Positions 9,344-20,611 of a stretch of DNA of 64,000 bases are shown piece by piece. A model generated the notes under the pieces. That model saw nothing but the letters and a program-made list of their open reading frames with translations, had not been told where the DNA came from and ran no database searches. A program made the position numbers and the translations under genes. The stretch spans positions 62,001 to 126,000 of the forward strand of contig NZ_JPYO01000002.1 of assembly GCF_000757485.1 (NCBI RefSeq). The letters are read 5' to 3'. Source of the DNA: Achromobacter sp. RTa. Its GTDB lineage: Bacteria; Pseudomonadota; Gammaproteobacteria; Burkholderiales; Burkholderiaceae_B. Position 1 is the first letter of the stretch. Every line of letters starts with the position of its first letter.

Positions 9344-9418
9344 GCTAGGGATGTTCCTAGCTTGTGGGCCCTTGGGCTGCTCCCTAGCATTGAAAATTAC
9401 ATGGAAATGAAATTTTCA
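9344..9418 (+). promoter_or_regulatory. Candidate operators in front of the XRE-cupin regulator gene
   Basis: Two inverted repeats lie between trmD and the regulator. GCTAGG (9344-9349) pairs with CCTAGC (9356-9361), and a further CCCTAGC stands at 9382-9388. TGAAAATT (9391-9398) pairs with AATTTTCA (9411-9418), ending one base before the start codon. The positions suit autoregulation. No clear Shine-Dalgarno sequence precedes the start. Confidence 0.5.
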
Positions 9419-9419
9419 T

Positions 9420-10115
9420 ATGAGCCGCTCCGATCCCAAGCGATCCCCGCCTGCGACCGCGCGCCGCGCAGCCGATCTGCTCCAGCAGGCGAAGCTCCAG
9501 CCCGGCCGGCCGGAATCCGCCGTTGACTTGTGGCTGGGCCAGCAGCTGCGCCAACTGCGCAAGCAGCACGGCCGTTCGCTGGCGGAAGTGGCTGGCGCCT
9601 GCGGCATCTCGCTGGGGCTGCTGAGCCAGATCGAGCGAGGCCTCAGTTCGGCTTCCATCAAAATCCTGCATCTGCTGGCCCGCCAGTTCCGTGTGTCGGT
9701 GAACTCGCTGCTGCGCAACGCCGAGCACACGCAAGTCGAGGATGGCGGAAGGGTCGCCCGGGCGGGCACGCACCGCTACATCGATCTCAGCGAAAAAGGC
9801 ATCAGCAAGGAGATATACACGCCGCCGGCCTGCCGCAGCATGGACCTTTGCCGCGCCACCATCGAGCCGGGCGGCTCCACCGGCAACGAACTCTTCGTGA
9901 CCGGGCAGGGCGAGCAGATCGGCGTGGTGGTCAAGGGTTCGCTGGAACTCTGGGTAGGCGACCGGGTCGTGCTGCTCAACGAGGGCGACAGTTTTTGCTA
10001 CGCCAGCAGCACTCCTCGCCGCTGGCGCAATCCCGGGTCGCAGACGACCGAGGTCATCTGGGCCATTTCCAACATCACTCAAGCCGCGGGGGACGATAAG
10101 CAACAGGCGCCATGA
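9420..10115 (+). CDS. XRE-family regulator with C-terminal cupin (PuuR type)
   Basis: The product has 231 aa. A helix-turn-helix domain spans about residues 40-100 (GQQLRQLRKQHGRSLAEVAG, then GLLSQIERGLSSASI), and a cupin fold occupies about 130-220 (IEPGGSTGNEL, VVKGSLELWVG, LNEGDSFCYASSTPRRWRNP). Regulators of this layout, such as PuuR, bind a small amine or amino-acid-derived ligand in the cupin and control uptake and oxidation genes next to them. Here a polar amino-acid ABC transporter and a PuuB-like oxidase follow on the same strand. The ligand is not known. Confidence 0.85.
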   Translation: MSRSDPKRSPPATARRAADLLQQAKLQPGRPESAVDLWLGQQLRQLRKQHGRSLAEVAGACGISLGLLSQIERGLSSASIKILHLLARQFRVSVNSLLRNAEHTQVEDGGRVARAGTHRYIDLSEKGISKEIYTPPACRSMDLCRATIEPGGSTGNELFVTGQGEQIGVVVKGSLELWVGDRVVLLNEGDSFCYASSTPRRWRNPGSQTTEVIWAISNITQAAGDDKQQAP

Positions 10116-10214
10116 GCGCACAGCATCCATAGCGGCGCGATGACGCTGGGGATCGTCGCGCCACCGGGCGCGCCAGGCGCGGCCCGGCTTTCTTTGCCAC
10201 GACGAGGAAATGTC

Positions 10215-10970
10215 ATGAAATTCAAGACTCTGGCTGTCTCTGTAATGGCTGCATTGTCCATGGCCGCGGGCGCCCAAGCCCAAACGGTGTTGAAAGTTGG
10301 GTCCACGCCCACCGGCAGTCCGTTTACGTTTCTCGACACGAAGACCAACAGCATCGAAGGCGTGATGGTCGATATCGTGAAGGCGGTTGGCAAAGAGGCG
10401 GGATTCGAGGTGCAGATCGAACCCATGGCGTTCTCGGCGCTGATCGGCTCGCTGACGTCCAAGCGCATCGATATCGTGTCGGCGGCCATGTTCATCACGC
10501 CGCAGCGCCAGCAGGTGGTGAGCTTTTCGGAGCCCGTTTATCGCTACGGCGAGGGGCTCATGGTGCTCAAGACCGACAACAAGGAATACAAGTCCTTCGC
10601 CGACATGAAAGGCATGACGGTCGGCGTGCAGGTCGGCACCGCCTTTGTCGAGCCGATACAGAAAAGCGGCGTGTTCAAGGAGGTCAAGCTCTACGACAAC
10701 CCGCCGGACATGATGCGCGACGCCAACGCAGGCCGCATCCAGGGCGGCTTCATGGACTATCCCATCGCCGCCTACATCCTGACCCAGGGAAATTATCCCA
10801 ACCTGAAGATGGCGCAGTCCTATCAGCCAACGGTGATGGGCAGCCTGGGATTGGCGACGCGCAAGGAAGACTCCGCGCTGCTCGACCGGATCAACAAGGC
10901 GCTGACCAAGCTGAAGGCGGAAGGCGCCATAGACGCCATCCTTAAAAAGTGGGGGCTGTCCGGCGCCTGA
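10215..10970 (+). CDS. Periplasmic amino-acid/polyamine-binding protein of an ABC transporter
   Basis: The product has 251 aa. The signal peptide MKFKTLAVSVMAALSMAAGAQA is followed by VLKVGSTPTGSPFTF, the start of an SBP-family-3 fold. Typical strands include GVMVDIVKAVGKEAGFEVQIE and KGMTVGVQVGTAFVEPIQ. It would deliver a polar amino acid or related amine to the following permease. The start at 10215 is preceded by GAGGAAA; an upstream in-frame codon would add residues ahead of the signal peptide and is less likely. Confidence 0.9.
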   Translation: MKFKTLAVSVMAALSMAAGAQAQTVLKVGSTPTGSPFTFLDTKTNSIEGVMVDIVKAVGKEAGFEVQIEPMAFSALIGSLTSKRIDIVSAAMFITPQRQQVVSFSEPVYRYGEGLMVLKTDNKEYKSFADMKGMTVGVQVGTAFVEPIQKSGVFKEVKLYDNPPDMMRDANAGRIQGGFMDYPIAAYILTQGNYPNLKMAQSYQPTVMGSLGLATRKEDSALLDRINKALTKLKAEGAIDAILKKWGLSGA

Positions 10971-11090
10971 CGCCGGCCGGGTCTCGAGCAACCGAACGCC
11001 ATTGCGCAAGTCCGTCTGGCCCGCCTGTCGCGCGCCGGATGGACGGATGCATGCGGCGTTCCCGCAGGCTGTCTTGTCGGGTGGTGAGTC

Positions 11091-11740
11091 ATGACGGAAT
11101 TCTTCAAGGATGCGGCGGAGTACCTGCCGATATTGCTGCAAGGCGCGAAGCTCACGATCCTGGTGACGCTAGGGTCGCTGGCCCTGTCCACGGTGCTGGG
11201 CCTGGTGTGGGCTTTGATGCGCGTCTCCGGGAACCGCTACCTGTCCAAGTTCAGCGGCGGGGTGATCAATCTGCTGCGCGGCATACCCATCATCGTGCTG
11301 CTGTTCTACATCTACTTCGTGATGCCCGACATGGGCGTGTCGCTGACGGCGGTGCAGGCGGCCATCATCGGCCTGGGCGTTGCGTATTCGGCCTACCAGG
11401 CCGAGAACTTCCGGGCGGGCATCCAGGCCATCGACCGGGGCCAGATCGAGGCCGCCATGGCCATGGGCATGGGCTGGGGCATGACGATGCGGCGGGTCGT
11501 GCTGCCGCAGGCGGTGAAGATCGTGCTGCCGCCCTACGGCAATATCATGATCATGATGCTCAAGGATTCCTCGCAGGCGTCGACGATCACGGTGGCCGAG
11601 CTTGCCTTGCAGGGCAAGCTGATCGCCGTGTCCACCTTCAAGAACGCCACCGTGTTCACGCTGGTCGCGCTCATGTACCTGGTCATGTGCGTGCCGCTGA
11701 TCCTGCTGGTCCGCCATCTTGAAAAAAGGAGCGCAGCCAA

Positions 11741-11744
<4 letters not shown>
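11091..11744 (+). CDS. Polar amino-acid ABC transporter permease (HisM/GlnP family)
   Basis: The product has 217 aa. Several membrane helices are visible ([60 protein letters not shown]). The EAA loop that contacts the ATPase is [20 protein letters not shown], as in HEAAxALG proteins. A single permease gene is present, so the transporter may be a homodimer. The stop overlaps the ATPase start by ATGA. Confidence 0.9.
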
Positions 11745-12472
<728 letters not shown>

Positions 12473-12481
12473 GGAAGGACC

Positions 12482-13771
12482 ATGCCGCAAGCGCCATTTC
12501 CGCTTTCCCCTTCGTTATGGGCCGCGACGGCGCCGCCGCCGCCCGCCACGGAGCCGCTGGAGGCCTCCGCGCAGGCCGACGTGCTGGTGATCGGCGGCGG
12601 CTACGCCGGCCTGAGCACCGCCCTGCATCTGGCGGAACGCGGCGTCCGCGTGGTGGTGCTGGAGGCGCGCGAGATCGGCTTTGGCGGCTCGGGCCGCAAT
12701 GGCGGCCAGGTCATTCCAGGCCTGAAGTACGATCCGGACGCGCTGATCTCCATGTTCGGCGCCGAGCGCGGCGAACGCCTCGTGCGCTTTGCCGGCTCGA
12801 CGGCGGACACGGTGTTCAACCTGATCGAGCGGCATGCGATGGATGTGCCGCACGTGCGCAAGGGCTGGATCCAGGGCGCGCATACCGCCGAGGCCTTGCA
12901 GTTGGCGCACGCCCGCGCCGCCCAGTGGGCCCGCCTCGGCGCCGACGTCCAGCCCCTGGATCGCGCGCAGGTGGCCCGGCTGATCGGCACCGACCGCTAC
13001 CTGGGCGGCTGGGTGGACCGCCGCGCAGGCGCCATTCAGCCTTTGAGCTACGCGCGCGGCCTGGCCCGCGCCGCGCTGAACGCGGGCGCCAGCATCCATA
13101 CCGACTCGCCCGTCGCCAGTCTGGCGCGCGCGGCAGGCAAGTGGACCGCGGCCACCGCCCGCGGCCCCAGCATCACCGCGGATCGCGTGGTGATGTGCAC
13201 GAACGCCTACGGCGGCGGCCTGTTGCCGCGCCTGAAGGCCTCGATCATCGACGCCAATACCTTCCAGGTGGCCACCGGGCCGCTGCCGGAGGCGGTGCGC
13301 GCCGGCATCTTTCCCGAGGGCCATGTCACTTCCGACACGCGCAATCTGCTGCTGTATTTCCGGCTGGACCACCAGGGCCGGTTGCTGATGGGCGGGCGCG
13401 GCCCTTTCCGGGAACCCAAGGGACAGCAGGACTGGGCGCATCTGGAACGGGTGATGCTGAAACTGTTCCCGCAGGTCACGGGCGTGCCGTTCGAGTACCG
13501 CTGGTGCGGCAGGGTTGCGGTCACCCGCGACTATCTTCCGCACCTGCATGAGCCCGAGCCCGGCCTGCTGGTGGACATAGGCTGCCAGGGGCGCGGCGTG
13601 GGCCTGCAGACCAGCATGGGCAGGGCCATGGCGCAGTACGTGGCCACGGGCGACGCCAACGCCTTGCCGGTTCCGCTTACGCCGGTGGTGCCGTTTCCGC
13701 TCTACGGCCTGCGCCGACTGTACGTGAATGCGGTCGTGACCTGGTACCGCATGACGGACGGAGGAGTGTAG
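12482..13771 (+). CDS. FAD-dependent amine/D-amino-acid oxidoreductase (PuuB/DadA-like)
   Basis: The product has 429 aa. The Rossmann dinucleotide fold is VLVIGGGYAGLSTALHLAERG, followed by FGGSGRNGGQV, a motif shared with gamma-glutamylputrescine oxidase (PuuB) and other DAO-fold enzymes. The C-terminal FAD-contact region reads GLLVDIGCQGRGVGLQTSMGR. It probably oxidises the compound brought in by the transporter, giving an imine or aldehyde plus ammonia. Context with a PuuR-like regulator supports amine or amino-acid catabolism, but there is no gamma-glutamyl-putrescine synthetase or aldehyde dehydrogenase nearby. Confidence 0.85.
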   Translation: MPQAPFPLSPSLWAATAPPPPATEPLEASAQADVLVIGGGYAGLSTALHLAERGVRVVVLEAREIGFGGSGRNGGQVIPGLKYDPDALISMFGAERGERLVRFAGSTADTVFNLIERHAMDVPHVRKGWIQGAHTAEALQLAHARAAQWARLGADVQPLDRAQVARLIGTDRYLGGWVDRRAGAIQPLSYARGLARAALNAGASIHTDSPVASLARAAGKWTAATARGPSITADRVVMCTNAYGGGLLPRLKASIIDANTFQVATGPLPEAVRAGIFPEGHVTSDTRNLLLYFRLDHQGRLLMGGRGPFREPKGQQDWAHLERVMLKLFPQVTGVPFEYRWCGRVAVTRDYLPHLHEPEPGLLVDIGCQGRGVGLQTSMGRAMAQYVATGDANALPVPLTPVVPFPLYGLRRLYVNAVVTWYRMTDGGV

Positions 13772-13807
13772 AGAGCTCCCACGCCGCGCCCGGAGCAGCA
13801 TGGCGAT

Positions 13808-13839
13808 AAAAAAACCCCTCGATGGTTCGAGGGGTTTTT
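13808..13839. terminator. Bidirectional terminator between the oxidase gene and valS
   Basis: CCCCTCGA (13815-13822) pairs with TCGAGGGG (13827-13834) over a TGGT loop, with A7 on the left and T5 on the right. It serves the rightward oxidase operon and the leftward valS gene. Confidence 0.9.
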
Positions 13840-13854
13840 GCGGTTGGGGCGGGG

Positions 13855-16749
13855 TCAGTCGCCCAGCTTAGAGCGTTGTTCTTGCACCTTCTGCAGGGTT
13901 TCGCTGAACTGCGCCAGACGCGCCTTTTCCTGCTCGACCACGGCCGCCGGCGCGCGTTCGACGAAGCTGGCGTTCGACAGCTTGCCGTTGGCCTTGGCCA
14001 TTTCGCCTTCCAGGCGCGCGATCTCCTTGTCCAGGCGCACGCGCTCCGCCGCCACGTCGATTTCCACGTGCAGCATCAAGCGGCTGGTTCCCACCACCTG
14101 GACGGGCGCGCCCGCGTCGGGGAGGGCGTCCAGCACTTCGACTTCGCTCAGCTTGGCCAGCGCCGCCAGGTAGGGAGCGTTGCGCTTGAGCGCCGGCGCG
14201 TCGCCCTGGGCGCACAGCGGCACCTTCTGGGCCGGCGACAGGTTCATCTCGCCGCGCAGGGCGCGCACGGCCTCGACCTGGGCCTTGAGCTCGGCCACGT
14301 CGGCTTCGGCGGCGGCGTCGACCGCTTCCGGGTTGGCGTGCGGGAAGGGCTGGACGCTGACGCTGTCGGCGACGCCTTCCTTGCGCTTGCCGGCCACCAC
14401 CGACACCTTCTGCCACAGTTCTTCCGTGATGAAGGGGATGATGGGGTGCGCCAGGCGCAGCACGCCTTCCAGCACGCGGATGAGCGTGCGGCGCGTGCCC
14501 AGCTGCTGCGCGGGCGTGCCGGTCTGGATCTGTACCTTGGCCAGTTCCAGGTACCAGTCGCAATACTCGTCCCAGACATAGCGGTAGAGCGAGTTGGCGA
14601 CGTTGTCGAAGCGGTAGTCGGCGAAGCCGCGCGCCACGTCCGCTTCCAGCGTCTGCAGTTGGCTGACGATCCAGCGGTCCACGAAGGACAGCTCGCCGGC
14701 GTCCGGGCCGGTCAGGTCATGGCCTTCGGTGTTCATCAGCACGAAACGCGTGGCGTTCCAGAGCTTGTTGCAGAAATTGCGGTAGCCCTCGCAGCGCTTC
14801 AGGTCGAAGTTGATGTTGCGGCCCAGCGTGGCGTAGGCGGCCATCGTGAAGCGCAACGCATCGGTGCCGAAGGCGGGGATGCCGTCCGGGTACTGGCGGC
14901 GGGTGGCCTTTTCGATGGCGCCGGCCTGCTTGGGATTCATCAGGCCGTAGGTGCGCTTGGCGACCAGGCCGTCCAGGTCGATGCCGTCGATCAGGTCGAC
15001 CGGATCCAGGGTGTTGCCCTTGGACTTGCTCATCTTCTGGCCGTCGGCATCGCGGATCAGGCCGTGCACATAGACGTGCTTGAACGGGATCTGGCCGGTC
15101 AGGTGCGTGGTCAGCATGACCATGCGCGCCACCCAGAAGAAGATGATGTCGAAGCCCGTCACCAGCACGCTGGAGGGCAGGTAGCGCTGCAGGTCCGGGG
15201 TGTTTTCCGGCCAGCCCAGCGTGGTGAAGGGCACCAGGCCGGAGGAGAACCAGGTGTCGAGCACGTCCGGGTCGCGCTTGAGTTCGCCCGTCACGCCGGC
15301 CGCGCGGGCCTGCGCGGTGGCTTCGGCTTCGTCGTGGGCCACGAACACCTGGCCGTCGTCCGAGTACCAGGCCGGAATCTGGTGGCCCCACCAGAGCTGG
15401 CGCGAAATGCACCAGTCCTGGATGTTGTTCAGCCACTGGTTGTAGATGGTGGTCCAGTTGTCGGGGTAGAACTGGATGCGGCCGTCCGCGACCACTTCCA
15501 GCGCGACTTCGGTGATGCTCTTGCCCGGGTTCAGCGTGCCTTCGGGGGCGGGCTTGCTCATGGCCACGAACCATTGGTCAGTCAGCATGGGCTCCAGGAC
15601 GACGCCGGTGCGGTCGCCCTTGGGCTGCATCATCTTGTGCGGTTCGACCTTGACCAGATAGCCTTCGGCCTCCAGCTGGGCCACCACGGCCTTGCGGGCC
15701 TCGTAGCGCTCCATGCCCTGGAATTGCTTGGGGCCGTTTTCATTGATGTGCGCGTCCAGCGTGAAGATCACGATCAGGGGCAGATCGTGGCGCATCGCGC
15801 AGGCGTAGTCGTTGAAGTCGTGCGCGCCGGTGATCTTGACGCAGCCGGTGCCGAATTCGGGGTCGACGAAGTCGTCCGCGATGATGGGGATGTTGCGGTC
15901 GCACAGGGGCAGTTCCACTTCCTTGCCCACAAGGTGCCGGTAGCGGGGATCTTCGGGGTGGACGCACAGCGCGCCGTCCGCCAGCATGGTTTCCGGGCGG
16001 GTGGTGGCGATGGTCAGGCCGCGCAGCGTGACGGTCTGGCCGTCTTTGTCGACGATGGTCTGCGGGCCGTCCACGAAGGGGTAGAGGATGTGCCACATGT
16101 GGCCATCGGTCTCTTCGGATTGGACTTCCAGGTCCGACACGGCGGTCAGCAGCTTCGGGTCCCAGTTGACCAGGCGCTTGCCGCGATAGATCAGTCCCTG
16201 TTTATGCAGACGGACGAACGTCTCGATGACGCCGCGCGACATGCGGTCGTCCATGGTGAAGTATTCGCGCGGCCAGTCGGCGGAGGCGCCCAGGCGGCGG
16301 ACCTGGCCCGTGATGGCGTTGCCCGACTTTTCCTTCCACTCCCAGACTTTCTCCACGAATTTCTCGCGGCCGAGGTCGTGGCGGGAAACCTTCTGGGCGT
16401 CCAGCTGTCTCTCAACGACGATCTGCGTGGCGATGCCGGCGTGGTCGGTGCCGGGGATGAAGACGGTATCGTCCCCCAGCATCCGGTGGTAGCGCACCAG
16501 GCCGTCCATGATGGTCTGGTTGAACGCGTGGCCCATGTGGAGGGTGCCCGTCACGTTGGGGGGCGGAAACTGGATGACGTACGGTTTGCTTTCCGTCCCC
16601 GTTTTTACGTGCTGGCCCGCCTGGAAATAGCCGCGCTTTTCCCACTCGGCGTACCAGCGGGATTCCAGTTCGGCGGGTTCGAAGCTCTTGGAGAGTTCCT
16701 GGGTGTCGCTCGCGGGAGTCGCGGCGTTCGGGGAAGCAGCTTGAGTCAT
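13855..16749 (-). CDS. valS: Valine--tRNA ligase
   Basis: The product has 964 aa. Class I motifs are present: HMGH at residues 71-74 within [18 protein letters not shown], and KMSKSKGNT near residue 574. The CP1 editing domain lies between them ([19 protein letters not shown]). The C-terminal part ends in the coiled-coil that binds tRNA-Val ([20 protein letters not shown]). It is transcribed alone, opposite to its neighbours, and its mRNA ends at the terminator at 13808-13839. Confidence 0.98.
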   Translation of the reverse strand: MTQAASPNAATPASDTQELSKSFEPAELESRWYAEWEKRGYFQAGQHVKTGTESKPYVIQFPPPNVTGTLHMGHAFNQTIMDGLVRYHRMLGDDTVFIPGTDHAGIATQIVVERQLDAQKVSRHDLGREKFVEKVWEWKEKSGNAITGQVRRLGASADWPREYFTMDDRMSRGVIETFVRLHKQGLIYRGKRLVNWDPKLLTAVSDLEVQSEETDGHMWHILYPFVDGPQTIVDKDGQTVTLRGLTIATTRPETMLADGALCVHPEDPRYRHLVGKEVELPLCDRNIPIIADDFVDPEFGTGCVKITGAHDFNDYACAMRHDLPLIVIFTLDAHINENGPKQFQGMERYEARKAVVAQLEAEGYLVKVEPHKMMQPKGDRTGVVLEPMLTDQWFVAMSKPAPEGTLNPGKSITEVALEVVADGRIQFYPDNWTTIYNQWLNNIQDWCISRQLWWGHQIPAWYSDDGQVFVAHDEAEATAQARAAGVTGELKRDPDVLDTWFSSGLVPFTTLGWPENTPDLQRYLPSSVLVTGFDIIFFWVARMVMLTTHLTGQIPFKHVYVHGLIRDADGQKMSKSKGNTLDPVDLIDGIDLDGLVAKRTYGLMNPKQAGAIEKATRRQYPDGIPAFGTDALRFTMAAYATLGRNINFDLKRCEGYRNFCNKLWNATRFVLMNTEGHDLTGPDAGELSFVDRWIVSQLQTLEADVARGFADYRFDNVANSLYRYVWDEYCDWYLELAKVQIQTGTPAQQLGTRRTLIRVLEGVLRLAHPIIPFITEELWQKVSVVAGKRKEGVADSVSVQPFPHANPEAVDAAAEADVAELKAQVEAVRALRGEMNLSPAQKVPLCAQGDAPALKRNAPYLAALAKLSEVEVLDALPDAGAPVQVVGTSRLMLHVEIDVAAERVRLDKEIARLEGEMAKANGKLSNASFVERAPAAVVEQEKARLAQFSETLQKVQEQRSKLGD

Positions 16750-17140
16750 TACAGGGTTCCGGCAGACAGGGGCGCCCGGCCTAGGGATGCGGGCAGCAAA
16801 CCGCTCATTTTAAGATGTAATGCGGTCTTCTCGGCGTGTTAGAATACCGGGTTACTGTAAACCTTTTAGAAGTCCCTGAATTCATTGAGGATTCCTTCCG
16901 AAGCACGCGCTTGAAAATGCGTGTCCGGGCCCTCGATGGAAATCCGGGTCGAGTCCGACAGGTGGGCAGTGTCGAATCCCTGCCTTGGCCCAGCGGTTCA
17001 GGCCGGCCCGAAACATTCCCCCGTTTCGGACCGCCTGTGCGCCAACAGCGCGATGACGCTTCAAGGGTGACACCGACAAGCGCAGAGCCGCGCCAGGCAA
17101 TTGATTAGAAACCAGTCAGAAATCAGCTTTCGGAGTTCTT
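16750..17140 (+). other. Intergenic region between divergent valS and ndk
   Basis: This 391-base region must hold promoters for both neighbours. On the plus strand TAGAAT at 16840-16845 is a possible -10 box; on the minus strand a TAAAAT lies at about 16809-16814. CCGAAAC (17008-17014) pairs with GTTTCGG (17023-17029). A 90-codon frame (16836-17108) looks non-coding: it has no ribosome site and low-complexity Arg/Pro/Ser content. Confidence 0.4.
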
Positions 17141-17566
17141 ATGTCCATTCAACGCACCCTCTCGATCATCAAGCCCGACGCCGTCGCCAAGAACGTCATC
17201 GGCCAGATCGTCAGCCGTTTCGAGCAAGCCGGCCTGAAGGTCATCGCCGCCCGCCTGGCCCAGCTGTCGCGCGCCGACGCCGAGCGTTTCTACGCCGTGC
17301 ACAAGGAACGCCCCTTCTTCAAGGACCTGGTCGACTTCATGGTCTCGGGCCCGGTGTTCGTGCAAGTGCTGGAAGGTGAAGACGCCATCCTGAAGAACCG
17401 CGACCTGATGGGCGCCACGGATCCCAAGAAGGCCGCTCCGGGCACCATCCGCGCCGACTTCGCCGACAGCATCGACGCCAACGCCGTGCACGGTTCGGAC
17501 GCTCCGGAAACGGCTGCCGTCGAAATCGCCTTCTTCTTCCCCGAAATGAACATCCACAGCCGTTGA
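17141..17566 (+). CDS. ndk: Nucleoside diphosphate kinase
   Basis: The product has 141 aa, the usual length. It balances NTP and dNTP pools by phosphate transfer through His117 in the motif [12 protein letters not shown]. The N-terminus [17 protein letters not shown] is invariant for the family. GGAG sits 9 bases before the ATG. It begins a block of same-strand core genes that runs for about 16 kb. Confidence 0.98.
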   Translation: MSIQRTLSIIKPDAVAKNVIGQIVSRFEQAGLKVIAARLAQLSRADAERFYAVHKERPFFKDLVDFMVSGPVFVQVLEGEDAILKNRDLMGATDPKKAAPGTIRADFADSIDANAVHGSDAPETAAVEIAFFFPEMNIHSR

Positions 17567-17609
17567 TTTTCGCGGAATTGTTCTAAGCTTTTCGAGTTTT
17601 ACCCAGGTC

Positions 17610-18764
17610 ATGGAATCCGCCGAACGAATCAATCTGCTGGGGCTGGACGGCTCCGCCCTGTCCGAGCTCGTGGGGCAGTGGGGCGGCAAGCCGTTTCGCG
17701 CCCGCCAGTTGCAGCGCTGGATGCATCAGCGCGGCGCCGATTCGTTCGACGCCATGACCGACCTTGCCCGCGATTTCCGCGGCCAGCTTGCAACGAATTG
17801 CCGCATCGAGGCATTGCCCGTCAATACCGAGCAGCGCTCGTCCGACGGCACCCGCAAGTGGCTGTTCGACGTGGGGCAGGGCAACGCCATCGAAACCGTC
17901 TTCATCCCCGAGGACGACCGCGGCACGCTATGCATTTCCAGCCAGGCCGGATGCGTGGTGAACTGCCGCTTCTGCTCGACCGGGCACCAGGGGTTCAACC
18001 GCAACCTCAAGACGAGCGAGATCATCGGCCAGCTGTGGTGGGCCAAGCGCGTGCTGGAAGCCGACATCGGCACCGCCCGCCTGGAAAGCGCCAAGGCCAC
18101 CGAAGACACCCGCGTCGTCAGCAATGTGGTCATGATGGGCATGGGCGAGCCCCTGCTCAACTACGATCAGGTCCTGCCCGCCTTGCGCCTGATGCTGGAC
18201 GACAACGCCTACGGGCTGTCGCGCCGCCGCGTCACGGTGTCCACTTCCGGCGTGGTCCCCATGATGGACCGCCTGTCGCAGGATTGCCCCGTGGCCCTGG
18301 CCGTTTCGCTGCACGCGCCGAACGACGCGCTGCGCGACGAGCTGGTGCCGCTGAACAAGAAGTATCCGCTGAAGGAGCTGCTGGCCGCTTGCGAGCGCTA
18401 CCTGGCGTTCGCGCCGCGCGACTTCATCACTTTTGAATATTGCATGCTGGACGGCATCAACGACACCGACCAGCACGCCAAGGAACTGATCCACATTGCA
18501 CGCCAGCTGCGGTGCAAGCTCAATCTGATTCCGTTCAACCCCTTTCCCGAGTCCGGCCTGAAGCGCTCGAACTCGGCGCGGGTGAAGGTGTTTGCCCAGC
18601 GTCTGATGGACGCCGGCATCATCACCACCGTCCGCAAGACCCGGGGCGACGACATCGATGCCGCTTGCGGCCAGCTGGCCGGAGAAGTGCGCGACCGCAC
18701 TCGAATCACCGAGCGCAACGCCGCACAGCGCCAGACCATACCAATTAAACAGGTGCATGCATGA
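17610..18764 (+). CDS. rlmN: Dual-specificity 23S rRNA A2503 / tRNA A37 C2-methyltransferase
   Basis: The product has 384 aa. It is a radical-SAM enzyme with the cluster motif CVVNCRFC (Cys115, Cys119, Cys122) inside [20 protein letters not shown]. The second catalytic Cys lies in [13 protein letters not shown] near residue 353. The SAM region [12 protein letters not shown] and the strand GVVPMMDRL are normal. It overlaps the next gene by ATGA. Confidence 0.97.
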   Translation: MESAERINLLGLDGSALSELVGQWGGKPFRARQLQRWMHQRGADSFDAMTDLARDFRGQLATNCRIEALPVNTEQRSSDGTRKWLFDVGQGNAIETVFIPEDDRGTLCISSQAGCVVNCRFCSTGHQGFNRNLKTSEIIGQLWWAKRVLEADIGTARLESAKATEDTRVVSNVVMMGMGEPLLNYDQVLPALRLMLDDNAYGLSRRRVTVSTSGVVPMMDRLSQDCPVALAVSLHAPNDALRDELVPLNKKYPLKELLAACERYLAFAPRDFITFEYCMLDGINDTDQHAKELIHIARQLRCKLNLIPFNPFPESGLKRSNSARVKVFAQRLMDAGIITTVRKTRGDDIDAACGQLAGEVRDRTRITERNAAQRQTIPIKQVHA

Positions 18765-19255
18765 CGCAGGATTTCGCTTCTGCAGTTTCAGAGACGCCCG
18801 CCGGCGCGGCAGGCAGCGTGGGCTCGGCATTGCGCGCGTTGCGCCAATCCAAGGGCTGGTCGCTCGACGAAGTATCCAGCCGCATCAAGTTCTCGACGAA
18901 GCAGATCGAAGCCCTGGAAAACGAAGAGTGGGCGTCGTTGCCCACCGGCGTTTCATTGCGTGGCCTGGTCCGTAACTATGCGCGCCTGCTGGGCGCGGAT
19001 TCGCAAGCCATCGTCGACTCGCTGGACCCCAAGGCCCGCGTCACCGGCCCGGTGAAGCTCAGCCCTGGCGCCTTGCATTCGGCGCATTCCATTCCCCAGT
19101 CCGGCGCCGACGACGACCGTTCGTCCTCGACCTCCTGGGGATGGCTCATCGCCATCGTGCTGGTGCTGGCGGCCGGCGTGGCGTATGCCTTCTGGCAAGG
19201 CTGGTTGCCGCAGCACTGGCTGCCGTTCGACTGGCTGCCGAAGCCGACCAAGTAA
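18761..19255 (+). CDS. RodZ-like membrane protein with N-terminal helix-turn-helix
   Basis: The product has 164 aa. A RodZ-type HTH ([20 protein letters not shown]...[13 protein letters not shown]...[12 protein letters not shown]) fills residues 20-90, then a short linker and one membrane helix ([20 protein letters not shown]). The extracytoplasmic tail is only about 20 residues, so the DUF4115 domain of long RodZ proteins is missing. RodZ links MreB to the cell-wall machinery. The place between rlmN and ispG matches yfgA/rodZ in other proteobacteria. Confidence 0.8.
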   Translation: MTQDFASAVSETPAGAAGSVGSALRALRQSKGWSLDEVSSRIKFSTKQIEALENEEWASLPTGVSLRGLVRNYARLLGADSQAIVDSLDPKARVTGPVKLSPGALHSAHSIPQSGADDDRSSSTSWGWLIAIVLVLAAGVAYAFWQGWLPQHWLPFDWLPKPTK

Positions 19256-19270
19256 AACCCGGTTCCACCG

Positions 19271-20557
19271 ATGCAAGAATCTTCTCTGCCTTGCCAGGAT
19301 GCGCCGCCTCCCGCCGTGGGGGCCGCAGTGCGCCGCGCCACGCGTTCGGTGGCGGTGAAGTGGGGCGATCGCGTCGTCGTCGTGGGCGGCGACGCCCCGG
19401 TCGTGGTCCAGTCCATGACCAACACCGACACGGCCGACGCCATCGCCACGGCGATACAAATCAAGGAGCTGGCCCAGGCCGGCTCCGAGCTCGTGCGGAT
19501 CACCGTGAACACGCCCGAGGCGGCCCGCGAGGTCGCCGCGATTCGCGATCAACTCGACCGCATGGGCGTGGACGTGCCGCTGGTGGGCGATTTCCACTAC
19601 AACGGCCACAAGCTGCTGACGCAGTTTCCCGAATGCGCGCAGGCGCTGTCCAAGTACCGGATCAATCCCGGCAACATGGGCGGCGGCAAGCGTCGCGACG
19701 ACAACTTCGCCCAGATGATCGAAGTGGCCTGCCGCTACGACAAACCCGTGCGCATCGGGGTCAACTGGGGCAGTCTGGATCACGAACTGATGGCGCGCAA
19801 GATGGACGAAAACAGCCGCCGCGCGCAGCCCTGGGAGGCCCAGGCCGTGATGCGCGATGCGCTGGTCGTGTCCGCCATCAGCAACGCGGAGCGCGCCGAG
19901 GAGCTCGGCCTGCGCCGCGACGCCATCGTGCTGTCGTGCAAGGTCAGCCACGTGCAGGATCTGATCGCGGTCTACCGCGACCTGTCCGCCCGCTGCGACT
20001 ATCCCCTGCATCTCGGCCTGACCGAAGCCGGCATGGGCAGCAAGGGCATCGTGGCGTCCACGGCCGCGCTGGCCGTGCTGCTGCAACAGGGCATCGGCGA
20101 CACCATCCGCATATCCCTCACGCCCGAACCCGGTGGCGACCGCAGCCGCGAAGCCGTCGTGGCGCAGGAAATCCTGCAGACCATGGGCTTGCGCGCATTC
20201 ACGCCGATGGTGGTTGCGTGCCCGGGCTGCGGCCGCACCAGCAGCACGTTCTTCCAGGAACTGGCTGACAGCATCCAGGGATACCTGCGCCGTCAGATGC
20301 CGGTCTGGCGCGCGCAGTATCCCGGGGTCGAAAGCATGAACGTCGCCGTGATGGGCTGTGTGGTCAACGGGCCTGGCGAAAGCCGCCATGCCGATATCGG
20401 CATCAGCCTGCCTGGCACCGGCGAGGTGCCGGCCGCGCCGGTGTTCGTCGACGGCGAGCGCACGGTGACGCTCAAGGGCGACCATATTGCCGAAGAGTTC
20501 CAGGCCATCGTCGAAGACTACGTCGCGCGCCGCTATGGCGCGCCCGCTTCTCATTAA
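19271..20557 (+). CDS. ispG: 4-hydroxy-3-methylbut-2-enyl diphosphate synthase
   Basis: The product has 428 aa. It catalyses the penultimate step of the MEP isoprenoid pathway with a [4Fe-4S] cluster. The TIM-barrel opening is [14 protein letters not shown], and the cluster ligands are the two Cys of [12 protein letters not shown] (about residues 317 and 320) and that of [10 protein letters not shown] (about 363). The acidic third ligand position lies close after. Length matches the single-domain bacterial form with a beta-proteobacterial insertion. Confidence 0.97.
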   Translation: MQESSLPCQDAPPPAVGAAVRRATRSVAVKWGDRVVVVGGDAPVVVQSMTNTDTADAIATAIQIKELAQAGSELVRITVNTPEAAREVAAIRDQLDRMGVDVPLVGDFHYNGHKLLTQFPECAQALSKYRINPGNMGGGKRRDDNFAQMIEVACRYDKPVRIGVNWGSLDHELMARKMDENSRRAQPWEAQAVMRDALVVSAISNAERAEELGLRRDAIVLSCKVSHVQDLIAVYRDLSARCDYPLHLGLTEAGMGSKGIVASTAALAVLLQQGIGDTIRISLTPEPGGDRSREAVVAQEILQTMGLRAFTPMVVACPGCGRTSSTFFQELADSIQGYLRRQMPVWRAQYPGVESMNVAVMGCVVNGPGESRHADIGISLPGTGEVPAAPVFVDGERTVTLKGDHIAEEFQAIVEDYVARRYGAPASH

Positions 20558-20611
20558 AGTAAGGGTGTGGCCGCTAGCGCGCTTGCCGGCGCGCGATGCG
20601 GCATGATCAAG

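Noticed and set aside
16836-17108. A 90-codon frame between valS and ndk
   Set aside because: No ribosome site, low-complexity composition, and it occupies the divergent promoter region.
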